Shown here: positions 1-8,352 of the stretch, piece by piece | Layout: every line of letters begins with the position of its first letter | How positions within the stretch are numbered: position 1 is the stretch's first letter | NCBI GenBank assembly: GCA_000421085.1 | Contig: ATWE01000014.1 | Location: forward strand, 149,915 to 213,914 | Direction of reading: 5' to 3' | Origin: Ensifer sp. USDA 6670 | GTDB lineage: Bacteria; Pseudomonadota; Alphaproteobacteria; Rhizobiales; Rhizobiaceae | Length of the DNA: 64,000 bases | Notes under the pieces: model-generated | What the model saw: the letters and a program-made list of their open reading frames with translations, nothing else | The model's database searches: none | Told to the model about the DNA's origin: nothing | Position numbers and translations under genes: made by a program

Positions 1-1
1 C

Positions 2-1393
2 GAGGGGGAGCGGCGGGACCTCAACGGCCGCCGGCTCGCAATGATCTTCCAGGATCCGCTGTCGCATCTGAACCCCGTCTATACGATCGGCTGGCAGCTG
101 GAGGAGGTGTTCAGCGTCCACGGTGTGGCGAGTGGAGCCGAGGCTCGGCAGAAGGCGATCGAGATATTGGGGCGTGTGGGCATTCCGGAGCCGGAGAAGC
201 GCATCGATCAATATCCGCACCAGTTTTCCGGCGGCCAGCGCCAGCGCATCATGATCGGCATGGCGATCGCGCTCAGGCCGGAAATCCTGATTGCCGACGA
301 GCCGACGACGGCACTCGACGTGAGCGTGCAGGCGCAGATCCTCGAGCTTTTGAAGAAGCTGCAGGCCGAAGACGGCCTTGCCATCATCATGATCACCCAT
401 GACCTCGAGGTGGCCGCGAATATGGCCGACCGGGTGATCGTCATGAAGTCCGGCCGCATCGTGGAGGAGGGCGAAGCCCGCGCCGTTTTCGAAAATCCCG
501 CCCACAGCTACACTCGGACGCTGATCACTGCCCTCCCGCATGCCGATGATGGAGCGGCGGCGAGGCCGGCCAGGCCGGCCGGGAAACCGATCCTGGAAGT
601 GAGGAACATCGACAAGTTCTACACGCTCTCGTCCGGGTTTTTTGCGAAGCCGGCGCGATTGCATGCGGTCAAGAATCTGAGCTTCGACGTCGCAGCCGGC
701 GAGACGATCGGGATCGTCGGCGAGAGCGGCTCCGGCAAGTCGACGGTCGCACGCGTGCTTCTCGGCCTCAACGAGGCCTCCGGCGGCGAGGCGCTGTTTC
801 ACGGACGCGACGTCCTGAAGATGGACCGCAGGCAACTGCTGGCCTTCCGCCGCAAGGTACAGATGGTGTTCCAGGATCCCTATAGTTCGATGAACCCGCG
901 CATGACGGTGTTCGACATCATCTCGGAGCCGTGGCGCATCCACAAGGACATTCTGGAGAAGGCGCGCTGGCGCGACCGCGTCACCGAATTGCTGGGGCTC
1001 GTCGGCCTGAACCCCGAGCACGCCAAACGCTATCCGCACCAGTTCTCAGGGGGCCAGCGGCAGCGCATCGCCATTGCCCGAGCGCTTGCCTGCGATCCGG
1101 AGCTCGTCGTCTGCGACGAGGCCGTCTCGGCGCTCGACGTCTCGGTACAGGTGCAGGTCATCGACCTTCTGGCGGAGCTGCGCGACCGGCTGGGCCTCGC
1201 CTACATCTTCATAACCCATGATCTGCCGATCGTTCGTCACTTTGCCGATCGCGTCATCGTCATGAAGAGCGGCGAGATCGTCGAGCACGCGACGACGGAA
1301 GAGATCTTCCGCAATCCGCGACATGCCTATACGCGCCAGCTCATCAATGCGACTCCGAAACCGAAGTGGCAGACAGCCGCCGACGCGGCATGA
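2..1393 (+). CDS. Dipeptide/oligopeptide-type ABC transporter, fused dual ATPase (5' end outside window)
   Basis: Cytoplasmic ATPase powering import by a Dpp/Opp-type ABC transporter. The frame is open to the left edge and already codes E-G-E-R-R-D-L-N-G before the Q-loop QDPLSHLNP, so the start and the Walker A of the first domain lie upstream of the window. The first domain shows the signature FSGGQRQRI and Walker [14 protein letters not shown] second complete domain follows, with Walker [11 protein letters not shown]-loop QDPYSSMNP, signature [15 protein letters not shown] and Walker [12 protein letters not shown]. This is the DppD-DppF fusion common in rhizobia, and it is a paralogue of the ATPase at 30271-31917. 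The stop overlaps the next start as ATGA. Permease and binding-protein genes should lie upstream. The substrate is unknown; its neighbours suggest a sugar acid or small peptide. Confidence 0.93.
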   Translation, partial: EGERRDLNGRRLAMIFQDPLSHLNPVYTIGWQLEEVFSVHGVASGAEARQKAIEILGRVGIPEPEKRIDQYPHQFSGGQRQRIMIGMAIALRPEILIADEPTTALDVSVQAQILELLKKLQAEDGLAIIMITHDLEVAANMADRVIVMKSGRIVEEGEARAVFENPAHSYTRTLITALPHADDGAAARPARPAGKPILEVRNIDKFYTLSSGFFAKPARLHAVKNLSFDVAAGETIGIVGESGSGKSTVARVLLGLNEASGGEALFHGRDVLKMDRRQLLAFRRKVQMVFQDPYSSMNPRMTVFDIISEPWRIHKDILEKARWRDRVTELLGLVGLNPEHAKRYPHQFSGGQRQRIAIARALACDPELVVCDEAVSALDVSVQVQVIDLLAELRDRLGLAYIFITHDLPIVRHFADRVIVMKSGEIVEHATTEEIFRNPRHAYTRQLINATPKPKWQTAADAA

Positions 1394-2277
1394 AGAAGAT
1401 CGCCCTGCCTGCGGTCGTCGCAGGAGCCCTGTTGATGGCGGCAAATTCCCTGGTCGCGGCGATGGACGGCGTCATCGTGCGCTTCGTGGCCGGGGAGGTC
1501 CACCCGATCGGGATCGTCTTCTTCCGTAACCTTGCCAGCCTGATCGCGCTCTATCTGCTGCTGTGCCGCCGCGGGTTTCCGCTCGGCATCGCGCAACCCA
1601 GCGGCCGGGCGATGCATTTCTCCGTCCATGCGATCAGGGCCGTCATCAAGCTTCTGGCGCTCGTCGCGGCCTTCATTGCCGTCACCGAGATACCTTTGGC
1701 CTCCGCGACCGCGATTGCCTTCACCATGCCTCTCTTCGTCGCGCTCGGGTCGGTACTTTTCCTCGGGGAGCGGATCTCGGTCGCTCGGGTCCTCGGCCTC
1801 GTTGCCGGCTTCGCCGGTATTCTGATCGTCGTCAGGCCGGGCGCCGCAACCTTCCAGTCAGGCGCGGCCTGGGCGCTGGCGTCAGCGGTCGGTCTCGCCA
1901 TGGTCGCGCTGTTGATGAAGGTTTCGGCCGAGCGTGAGGACCCGCTCAGCATCGCCTGGCTGAACCTGCTCGTGACGGTCCCCGTGGCTTTCGTCATGGC
2001 TCTGCCTTTCTGGCAGACGCCTTCGCTATTCAGCCTCGCCCTGATGACGCTGCAGGGCATCGGCGGCCTGTTCGCCCAGCTCTCCTTCGCGAGGGCAATG
2101 AAGCTCGCCGACGCTTCGCTACTGGTTATCGTGGATTTTATCCGGCTGCCGATCGCCCTGATCCTCGGCCTCATGCTCTTCGGCGAGCCGATCCGGCTGG
2201 AGGTGGTGATCGGCGGGGCGATCATCCTCGGGGCGATCGCGCTGCTCTTTCACCGCGAGGGGAGGAGGCGCGGGTAG
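1390..2277 (+). CDS. EamA/DMT-superfamily permease
   Basis: Predicted inner-membrane transporter of the drug/metabolite (EamA) superfamily, 295 aa, the usual size for a 10-helix member. Two repeated halves of about five hydrophobic helices are visible, and each half ends with a typical helix pair containing an LGER/FGEP-like turn (FLGERISVARVLGLVAGFAGI and LFGEPIRLEVVIGGAIIL are the matching segments). The ATG at 1390 overlaps the preceding TGA (ATGA), so I chose it over an upstream GTG; the gene is translationally coupled to the ABC ATPase. EamA proteins usually export metabolites or amino acids. Coupling to an importer could mean efflux of a by-product, but no substrate can be read from the sequence. 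Confidence 0.88.
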   Translation: MKKIALPAVVAGALLMAANSLVAAMDGVIVRFVAGEVHPIGIVFFRNLASLIALYLLLCRRGFPLGIAQPSGRAMHFSVHAIRAVIKLLALVAAFIAVTEIPLASATAIAFTMPLFVALGSVLFLGERISVARVLGLVAGFAGILIVVRPGAATFQSGAAWALASAVGLAMVALLMKVSAEREDPLSIAWLNLLVTVPVAFVMALPFWQTPSLFSLALMTLQGIGGLFAQLSFARAMKLADASLLVIVDFIRLPIALILGLMLFGEPIRLEVVIGGAIILGAIALLFHREGRRRG

Positions 2278-2328
2278 GGGCGGGGCCGCAAGCGCGCAGC
2301 AATGGAAGGAACGAATGCCCCTCCCCAA

Positions 2329-2468
2329 CCCCTCCCCACAAGGGGGAGGGGCTAATCCGGCCGCGCCCTCGTCGCCTCTCTGACCGTCGCGACAGTCTGG
2401 AGGTTTTGGGGAATGGCAGTCGGGTGCAACGGGGGCCAGAGCCCCTCCCACCGGGGGGTGGGGAGGGG
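2329..2468. repeat. Pair of GC-rich hairpins between convergent genes
   Basis: Two strong G/C hairpins flank about 90 bases of non-coding DNA. The first has 9-bp arms, CCCCTCCCC at 2329-2337 and GGGGAGGGG at 2343-2351. The second pairs 2442-2452 with 2457-2468, with one bulge. They sit between the convergent DMT permease and hydroxyacid dehydrogenase genes and could terminate both. The arrangement also resembles dispersed rhizobial palindromic elements. No coding potential was found in 2278-2481. Confidence 0.5.
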
Positions 2469-2481
2469 GTCTTGCGAACGA

Positions 2482-3408
2482 TCACGCGCTTCGGCTCTCG
2501 AAATGCTCCACCAGGGCGGAAACCATGCTGTCGCCCATCTGTTGCCGCGTCTCGCGCGTACCGCTGCCCATGTGCGGCGACAGGACGACGCGCGGATCGG
2601 AGCGTAGCGCTTCCGGCACGAAGGGTTCCTTCTCGAAAACGTCGAGGGCCGCGCCGGCGATCCCGTTTCCGGCGAGCGCCGTGATGAGCGCCTGTTCGTC
2701 GACAATCGTGCCGCGCGAGACGTTCACCAGATAGCCTTCCGGGCCAAGGCTCGCGAGCACGGCGCCGTTGACGAGGCCGATCGTCTCGGGACTCGCGGGA
2801 CAGGTGACGATCAGAAGATCGGCCCAGGCCGCGAGCGCCTCGATGCCGTCAAAATAAGGAAGGTCGACAGGCTTGCGTCTCGGGCCGTAATAGGCGGTCG
2901 GCGCTCCCATCACGCTCAGCCGGGCGGCGACCGCCGAGCCGATGTGTCCAAGCCCGACGATCCCTGTCTTCATCGATCTCAGCGAGCGGCCGAGCGGGAA
3001 GGCGCTCTCGCCCCACTTGCCCTCGCGCACGAAAGCGTGGCCGCGCATGAGTCCGCGCGTGGCCGAAATGCTGAGCGCAACCGCAAGATCGGCGACATCC
3101 TCGGCAAGGATCTTCGATGTGTTGCGGACGACGACGCCACGAGCATGCGCGGTCTCGACATCGATGCCGTCGAGACCGGCGCTGTAGCTGGAGATGATCT
3201 CCAGCGCCGGCAGGCGGTCAAGCATGGCCGCATCGATATGGGCGTGCCTGACGGCAATGCCGCGAATCCGCGCTCCGTATTCGGAAAGAAACGGCCCGAT
3301 TGCCGAGGGATCCTTCGGCAGCCGGACGGTATTGAAGGTTTCCTTCAGTTCGAAATCGGTCTTTTCCGGCAGTTCGGCGGCCTGAAGGATGGTTATGTCC
3401 CGGAGCAT
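2482..3408 (-). CDS. D-isomer-specific 2-hydroxyacid dehydrogenase
   Basis: NAD(P)-dependent 2-ketoacid reductase of the glyoxylate/hydroxypyruvate reductase type, 308 aa. The dinucleotide fold carries the motif GLGHIGSAVAARL near residue 150. The three catalytic positions are recognisable: Arg in NVSRGTIVDE, Glu in DVFEKEPF and His in LSPHMGSGTRE. It is the last gene of a three-gene minus-strand operon, starting 3 bases after the RraA-like stop. In that setting it could reduce hydroxypyruvate, glycolaldehyde-derived glyoxylate or another product of sugar-acid cleavage. The exact substrate is not determinable. Confidence 0.9.
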   Translation of the reverse strand: MLRDITILQAAELPEKTDFELKETFNTVRLPKDPSAIGPFLSEYGARIRGIAVRHAHIDAAMLDRLPALEIISSYSAGLDGIDVETAHARGVVVRNTSKILAEDVADLAVALSISATRGLMRGHAFVREGKWGESAFPLGRSLRSMKTGIVGLGHIGSAVAARLSVMGAPTAYYGPRRKPVDLPYFDGIEALAAWADLLIVTCPASPETIGLVNGAVLASLGPEGYLVNVSRGTIVDEQALITALAGNGIAGAALDVFEKEPFVPEALRSDPRVVLSPHMGSGTRETRQQMGDSMVSALVEHFESRSA

Positions 3409-3411
3409 CGC

Positions 3412-4137
3412 CTAGCGTCCTTTGGTCCGGCGCCAGGCCGCAAATTCCGTCTTCGTCTCATCCTTGGTCGCGGGATAGAGACCGATGATGGAGCGGCCCT
3501 TCAGGACTTCCTCGGTGACGAAGTCTTCGAAGGCAGTCATCTCGACGGCCTCGGCGGCGACCTCGTCGGCGAGATGCGCGGGGACGATCACCACGCCTTC
3601 GCGATCCCCGACGACAACGTCTCCCGGCCAGACGGCAACGTCGCCGCAGCCGATTGGAACGTTGATGTCGAGCGCCTGGTGCAGCGTCAGGTTCGTCGGC
3701 GCGGAAGGGCGGCTGTGATAGGCGGGGATGTCGAGCTCGCCGATTTCCGGGCTGTCCCGGAAGCCGCCGTCGGTGACGACGCCCGCGACGCCGCGCACCA
3801 TCAGCCGCGAAACCAGGATCGAGCCCGCGGAAGCCGCCCGCGGATCCTTCCGGCTATCCATCACCATGACGAAACCGGGTGGGCACTTCTCCACGGCCGC
3901 GCGCTGCGGGTGCTCGGGATTTTGAAAGACGGAAAGCTGGTTCAGATCCTCGCGGGCCGGGATGTATCGAAGGGTAAAGGCCTGGCCGACCATGTTCTTC
4001 GCCTTCGGCGAGACCGGACGAACGTCCTGGATGAACTGGTTGCGCAGGCCGCGCTTGAAGAGGGCGGTGCACAAGGTGGCGCAGCTTACGCCTTCGAATT
4101 TCCTGCGTGTCTCGTCGGACAGAACATAGGTGGTCAT
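3412..4137 (-). CDS. RraA-family protein (possible HMG/CHA-type aldolase)
   Basis: Member of the RraA / 4-hydroxy-4-methyl-2-oxoglutarate aldolase family (241 aa, cytosolic). The family core is visible: GSILVSRLMVRGVAGVVTDGGFRDSPEI carries the Asp/Arg pair typical of the metal-binding aldolase members, followed by GCGDVAVWPGDVVVGDREGVVIVP. A good ribosome site (GGGAGGAACC) precedes the ATG at 4137. Lying between a sugar-acid dehydratase and a 2-hydroxyacid dehydrogenase, it is better explained as a 2-keto-acid aldolase or decarboxylase than as a regulator of RNase E. That role is inferred from context and the general family. Confidence 0.85.
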   Translation of the reverse strand: MTTYVLSDETRRKFEGVSCATLCTALFKRGLRNQFIQDVRPVSPKAKNMVGQAFTLRYIPAREDLNQLSVFQNPEHPQRAAVEKCPPGFVMVMDSRKDPRAASAGSILVSRLMVRGVAGVVTDGGFRDSPEIGELDIPAYHSRPSAPTNLTLHQALDINVPIGCGDVAVWPGDVVVGDREGVVIVPAHLADEVAAEAVEMTAFEDFVTEEVLKGRSIIGLYPATKDETKTEFAAWRRTKGR

Positions 4138-4163
4138 GGTTCCTCCCTGGGAAGTTCGTGAAA

Positions 4164-5885
4164 TCAGAAAATGTCGGGCTCGCCCACGGCTGTTCCGAAG
4201 GCGGTTTCGAGAAAGTCGAAGTCGCAGCCTTCATTGGCCTGCTTGATGTGCTTCAAGAACATCCAGCCATAGCCTCGTTCGTATTTGTCGGCGGGGCGCG
4301 TCCATGCGGCCCGCCGCATCGCCAATATCTCTTCATCGACCAGCATGTCGATCGTCCGGTTCGGCACGTCGACGCGGATGATGTCTCCGGTCCTGACGAG
4401 CGAAAGGGGGCCACCGACATGGGACTCCGGCGCCACATGCAGGATGCAGGCGCCGTAGCTCGTCCCGCTCATGCGGGCGTCGGAGATGCGCAGCATATCG
4501 CGATAGCCCTGCTTCAGGATTTTTTTAGGGATCGGCAGCATACCCCATTCCGGCATGCCGGGCCCGCCCTTGGGTCCCGCATTTCTGAGTATGAGCACGT
4601 GGTCGGGCGTGACGTCGAGATCCTCGTCGTCGACGGCGGCCTTCATCTCCGGATAGCCGTCGAAGACGAGCGCCGGTCCCTCATGGACCCGCAGCCGCTC
4701 CTCGCAGGCAGACGGCTTCACGACGCAGCCATCCGGCGCCAGATTGCCCTTCAGGACGGCCAGCGAGCCTTCATGATAGATCGGGTTGGAAAGCGGCCGG
4801 ATGACGTCGGAATTATGCACCTCCGCCCCTTCGAGTGTCGCCCCCAACGGAAATCCGCTCACCGTCATCGCGTCGAGATGCAACAGCTCCCTCATCTCCG
4901 CCATCAGCGCGCGCAGGCCGCCGGCATAATAGAAATCCTCCATGAGGTACTGCTTGCCGGAGGGCCTAATATTGGCGATGACGGGCGTCGTGCGGCTGAT
5001 CCTGTCGAGATCTTCCAGCGTCAGCGGCACCCCGGCCCGTCGCGCCATGGCGATGAGATGCACCACGGCGTTGGTCGAACAGCCGGTCGCCATCGCCACG
5101 GCACTCGCATTTGCAACCGATTTTTCGGTGATGATCTTCTCAGGTCCGAGCTTCTCGTGAACCATCTCGACGATCCGCCTGCCGCATCGCGTGCTCATGC
5201 GGATATGGTTGGCGTCGGCTGCGGGGATCGAGCTCGCGCCGGGAAGCGTCAAACCGAGCGACTCGGCGATTGCCGTCATCGTGCTTGCCGTTCCGAAGGT
5301 CATGCAATGGCCGTAGGAGCGGGCGATCCCCTCCTCCACGCCGATCCATTGCTCATCGGTTATCGTTCCCGCTCGGCGCTCGTCCCAGTATTTCCATGCA
5401 TCCGAGCCGGAGCCGAGATGCTCGCCCTTGTAGTGCCCGCGCAGCATCGGGCCGGCCGGCAGGAAGATCATCGGGAGGCCGGCACTGATGGCTCCCATGA
5501 CGAGGGCAGGCGTGGTCTTGTCGCACCCGCCCATCAGCACGGCGCCGTCGATCGGGTGGCCGCGCAGCAATTCCTCGGCCTCCATCGCCAGGAAGTTTCG
5601 ATAGAGCATCGTCGTCGGCTTGAGCGAGCTTTCCGAGAGCGATTGCACCGGCAGTTCGACGGGAAACCCGCCGGCCTGCAGCACGCCGCGTTTCACGTCC
5701 TCGATCCGGTGCTTGAAATGGGCGTGGCACGGATTGAGATCCGACCATGTGTTCAGGATGGCGATGATCGGCTTCTCACCCCAGTCCTTCGCGTCGTAGC
5801 CCATCTGCATCAGGCGGGAGCGGTGACCGGAAGAGCGCAGGTCATCAGGGGCAAACCACCGTGCGCTGCGAAGTGTGGATGTCAT
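4164..5885 (-). CDS. IlvD/Edd-family sugar-acid dehydratase (L-arabonate dehydratase-like)
   Basis: Iron-sulfur dehydratase of the dihydroxyacid/phosphogluconate dehydratase family, 573 aa. The three cluster cysteines can be located in SDLNPCHAHF, MGGCDKTTPALVMGA and GHCMTFGTASTMTA. The N-terminus TSTLRSARWFAPDDLRSSGHRSR is typical of arabonate/xylonate-type members rather than IlvD. I chose the ATG at 5885; an upstream in-frame ATG at 5951 would add residues with no family resemblance. It is the first gene of an operon with the RraA-like protein and a 2-hydroxyacid dehydrogenase, and would convert a pentonate or hexonate to a 2-keto-3-deoxy acid. A perfect 14-bp palindrome lies about 70 bases upstream. 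Confidence 0.9.
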   Translation of the reverse strand: MTSTLRSARWFAPDDLRSSGHRSRLMQMGYDAKDWGEKPIIAILNTWSDLNPCHAHFKHRIEDVKRGVLQAGGFPVELPVQSLSESSLKPTTMLYRNFLAMEAEELLRGHPIDGAVLMGGCDKTTPALVMGAISAGLPMIFLPAGPMLRGHYKGEHLGSGSDAWKYWDERRAGTITDEQWIGVEEGIARSYGHCMTFGTASTMTAIAESLGLTLPGASSIPAADANHIRMSTRCGRRIVEMVHEKLGPEKIITEKSVANASAVAMATGCSTNAVVHLIAMARRAGVPLTLEDLDRISRTTPVIANIRPSGKQYLMEDFYYAGGLRALMAEMRELLHLDAMTVSGFPLGATLEGAEVHNSDVIRPLSNPIYHEGSLAVLKGNLAPDGCVVKPSACEERLRVHEGPALVFDGYPEMKAAVDDEDLDVTPDHVLILRNAGPKGGPGMPEWGMLPIPKKILKQGYRDMLRISDARMSGTSYGACILHVAPESHVGGPLSLVRTGDIIRVDVPNRTIDMLVDEEILAMRRAAWTRPADKYERGYGWMFLKHIKQANEGCDFDFLETAFGTAVGEPDIF

Positions 5886-5954
5886 TGGCTTGGATATTCC
5901 CGACAGGTGGATCTTCCACGCGGATGTAGCATGGCGGGAAAAACGGCGCAATAT

Positions 5955-5968
5955 ACTAATGCATTAGT
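5955..5968. promoter_or_regulatory. Perfect 14-bp palindrome, probable operator
   Basis: ACTAATGCATTAGT is a perfect inverted repeat in the short non-coding gap (5886-6019) upstream of the dehydratase operon. Its size and form suit a GntR- or LacI-type dimer. No regulator gene for it lies next to the operon in this window. Confidence 0.5.
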
Positions 5969-6019
5969 GTAGATCGGGCGGACCGGGAGGAGCCGGCAGT
6001 GCTCCGGCGACGTCCGAAC

Positions 6020-8224
6020 TCAATGCGTCGTCAACACCTTCACTCCGCCCCTCCGCTCCAGGACGTCGACCACCACCTGGGATCTCGACCGTCTCAGGGC
6101 TATGTCGACCATTCCCGAGCCGACCCGCAGCCGTTTCAGCACGACCTCGTCCAGGAAGGGCGGGAGCGTCGGCTCGTTCAAGGTCACATGCATCTTCCCG
6201 GCATCGAAGCCGAGACCGATCATCGACTGGAGCAGATAGAGGGGTGCCGCCGCCGCCCAGGCCTGCGGCACGCAGGAAACCGGATAAAAGGTCGGCCCGC
6301 GGGCGCGCTGGCGCGCGAAACCGCAGAAGAGCTCCGGCAAACGTCTGAGGTCGGTGTAGGTGGAGGCCGCGAACAGCCCTTCGAAGATGCTGGCCGCCTC
6401 GGCTTGAAAGCCGTAGCGCACGAAGCCTGCCGCGATCAGCGCGTTGTCGTGTGGCCAGACGGAGCCGTTGTGGTAGCTCATCGGATTGTAGCGCGCCTCG
6501 GAGGCGGCGATCGTGCGCACGCCCCAGCCGCAGAAGGAGGATTGCGCCATCAGCGTCGACACTACCCTGCCGGCGCGCTCCGGCAGGGCGATGCCGGTGA
6601 AGAGCGCATGACCCGCATTGGACGAGCGGACGCGGCAGGGGTTCTTTTCCCCGTCGAGGGCCAGCGAATAGGTTCCAAGCTCATCATCGTAGAAGGCCGC
6701 GTCGAACCGGATGCGCAGGTCCTCGGCCCGCCTTTCGAGCCTCAGCGCATCCTCGACATGGCCGAGCTTCCGCGACAGTCGGGCGGCGGCCTGCCAGGCG
6801 CCGAAGACATAGGCCTGTACCTCGGCGGTCGCGATCGGCCCCGAGGCCAGATTGCCCCCGGCATGGAAGATCGAGTCGTGGCTGTCCTTCCAGCACTGGT
6901 TCACCAGACCCTTTGCGGTGCGGCTTCCATATTCGACGAAGCCGTCGCCGTCGCGGTCGCCGAAACGATCGATCCAGTCAAGCGCCGCCACCACGTTCGG
7001 CCAGAGGCTCCGCACGGTATCGAGGTCGCCGGTGCGATCGAGATAGGCGCCGGCAAGCATGATGAAGAGAGGGGTCGAGTCGATGCTGCCGTAATAGCGT
7101 CGGAAGGGCACCTCGCCGAGTTCCGCCATTTCGCCGTAGCGCATCTCGTGCAGGATCTTGCCCGGCTCCGCATCGGCGGCGGGGTCGAAATCGTGCGCCT
7201 GGTTGGCGGAGAGATGCCTGAGCACGCCCTTCGCGATTTCCGGGTCCAGCCACAGTGTTTCGAGCGCCGTGATGAGCGCGTCGCGGCCGAAGACGGTGCT
7301 GAACCAAGGGATGCCGGCGTAAGGGTAGGGACCTTCGGGTGTTTCCGTGAGCAGCATGTAGAGGTCGGTGACGCTGCGTCTCACGGCCTCGTTGAACACG
7401 GCGTTGGAGGTCACGACGGCGGCGGCGCGCGAGGCGGAATAACGCAACGCCCTCCTGGCATCGCGCAACGCCAGAAAGAAAGTGAAGGCCGGAGGGTGCG
7501 GATTGTCCTCGAGACTGTTGCAGACGATTTCGATGAAGATCGATTGCGCCTGATGCGGTGCGAGCTCGACGACAAAGCTCGCCTCCTGTCCGGTGAGCCT
7601 CTGCGGTTCCGGATCGAAGCGGAGCGTCGTGCTGCGGGTCTGGCCGTCGAGGCCGTCATAGGCCAGGACGACCCGGGCGTTGCCGACCAGCGCGCTGTGA
7701 TGGGTGCCGCGGCGGCGCCTGGGGGTGCCCCGCACCTCGAAAAGGTCGGCGAAGTCGGCGGCGAAGGACAATTCGACCTGCAGCTTTCTCGGCACTTCAT
7801 CGAAGTTGCGGAGCACCAGGCGTTCGTAGCAGGCCTCCTGCCAGAGGAACCGGGTACGCCGCACGTGAATGAGGTCATGCTTCAACACCTCGCCACCGGG
7901 ATCGAGCACGAGAGCCGGATTGGTGAGATCGCAGTCGAGCGTGGCATTGTCGTCCCTGAGCGTGGAACTCAGCAACAGCGATCGGGCGCCGTTCAATTTC
8001 AGCACGAATTGCGACAGATGGCGGGTGTCGCGGTGGAAGATCCCCTCCGGATTGGAAGGAGAGGAAAACGCATCGCCGTTGTGGTCGAACACGGCGAAGG
8101 TATCGCCGTGTTTCAGGGATCTGGAGCTTCGCTCGTAACGCGAAACCGCTGCAGGTCCCAAGTCGTCCGCAGATGTCACGTCGGGAGCGGCTTCGGCCGG
8201 CCCCCCGGAGAGATTGGTTCCCAT
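6020..8224 (-). CDS. Amylo-alpha-1,6-glucosidase (glycogen debranching enzyme family)
   Basis: Glycoside hydrolase related to the C-terminal glucosidase of glycogen debranching enzyme, 734 aa, cytosolic (no signal peptide). The N-terminal about 220 residues form the GDE N-terminal beta domain (KHGDTFAVFDHNGDA, EGIFHRDTRHLSQFVLKLNG). The rest is an (alpha/alpha)6-barrel with the hallmark PWFSTVFGRDALITALETLW and NGSVWPHDNALIAAG. GGAG lies 9 bases before the ATG. It lies 128 bases downstream of a glycosyltransferase on the same strand, and the gap holds a copy of a rhizobial repeat. In rhizobia such enzymes occur beside glycosyltransferases and trehalose/glucan genes; the glucan substrate here is unknown. 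Confidence 0.9.
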   Translation of the reverse strand: MGTNLSGGPAEAAPDVTSADDLGPAAVSRYERSSRSLKHGDTFAVFDHNGDAFSSPSNPEGIFHRDTRHLSQFVLKLNGARSLLLSSTLRDDNATLDCDLTNPALVLDPGGEVLKHDLIHVRRTRFLWQEACYERLVLRNFDEVPRKLQVELSFAADFADLFEVRGTPRRRRGTHHSALVGNARVVLAYDGLDGQTRSTTLRFDPEPQRLTGQEASFVVELAPHQAQSIFIEIVCNSLEDNPHPPAFTFFLALRDARRALRYSASRAAAVVTSNAVFNEAVRRSVTDLYMLLTETPEGPYPYAGIPWFSTVFGRDALITALETLWLDPEIAKGVLRHLSANQAHDFDPAADAEPGKILHEMRYGEMAELGEVPFRRYYGSIDSTPLFIMLAGAYLDRTGDLDTVRSLWPNVVAALDWIDRFGDRDGDGFVEYGSRTAKGLVNQCWKDSHDSIFHAGGNLASGPIATAEVQAYVFGAWQAAARLSRKLGHVEDALRLERRAEDLRIRFDAAFYDDELGTYSLALDGEKNPCRVRSSNAGHALFTGIALPERAGRVVSTLMAQSSFCGWGVRTIAASEARYNPMSYHNGSVWPHDNALIAAGFVRYGFQAEAASIFEGLFAASTYTDLRRLPELFCGFARQRARGPTFYPVSCVPQAWAAAAPLYLLQSMIGLGFDAGKMHVTLNEPTLPPFLDEVVLKRLRVGSGMVDIALRRSRSQVVVDVLERRGGVKVLTTH

Positions 8225-8246
8225 CGGATCGGTCTCCGTTGCATCG

Positions 8247-8316
8247 GAGCAGGATGAAGAGATGCGTGCCGTTTTCCGCCCGCATCCCGCTCTCGCTCCT
8301 CGAGTAGATCACGATG
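8247..8316. repeat. Rhizobial intergenic repeat, family B copy 1
   Basis: This stretch holds GGATGA, then GCCGTTTTCCGCCCGCATCC, then CGCTCT, and ends in GTAGATCACGATGCG. A similar order of blocks occurs at 26581-26654. It is non-coding and palindromic in part (GGATG...CATCC). It matches a type of element I know to be widely dispersed in Sinorhizobium genomes; the match is from memory. Confidence 0.6.
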
Positions 8317-8352
8317 CGCTCGGATCGATCCGAACTCATCCGTGATCCGGTA

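Noticed and set aside
4107..8257. Very long open frames on the plus strand opposite the dehydratase and debranching enzyme genes (over 600 codons each)
   Set aside because: They are antisense shadows of high-GC genes: Arg/His/Gly-rich, no domains and no ribosome sites.
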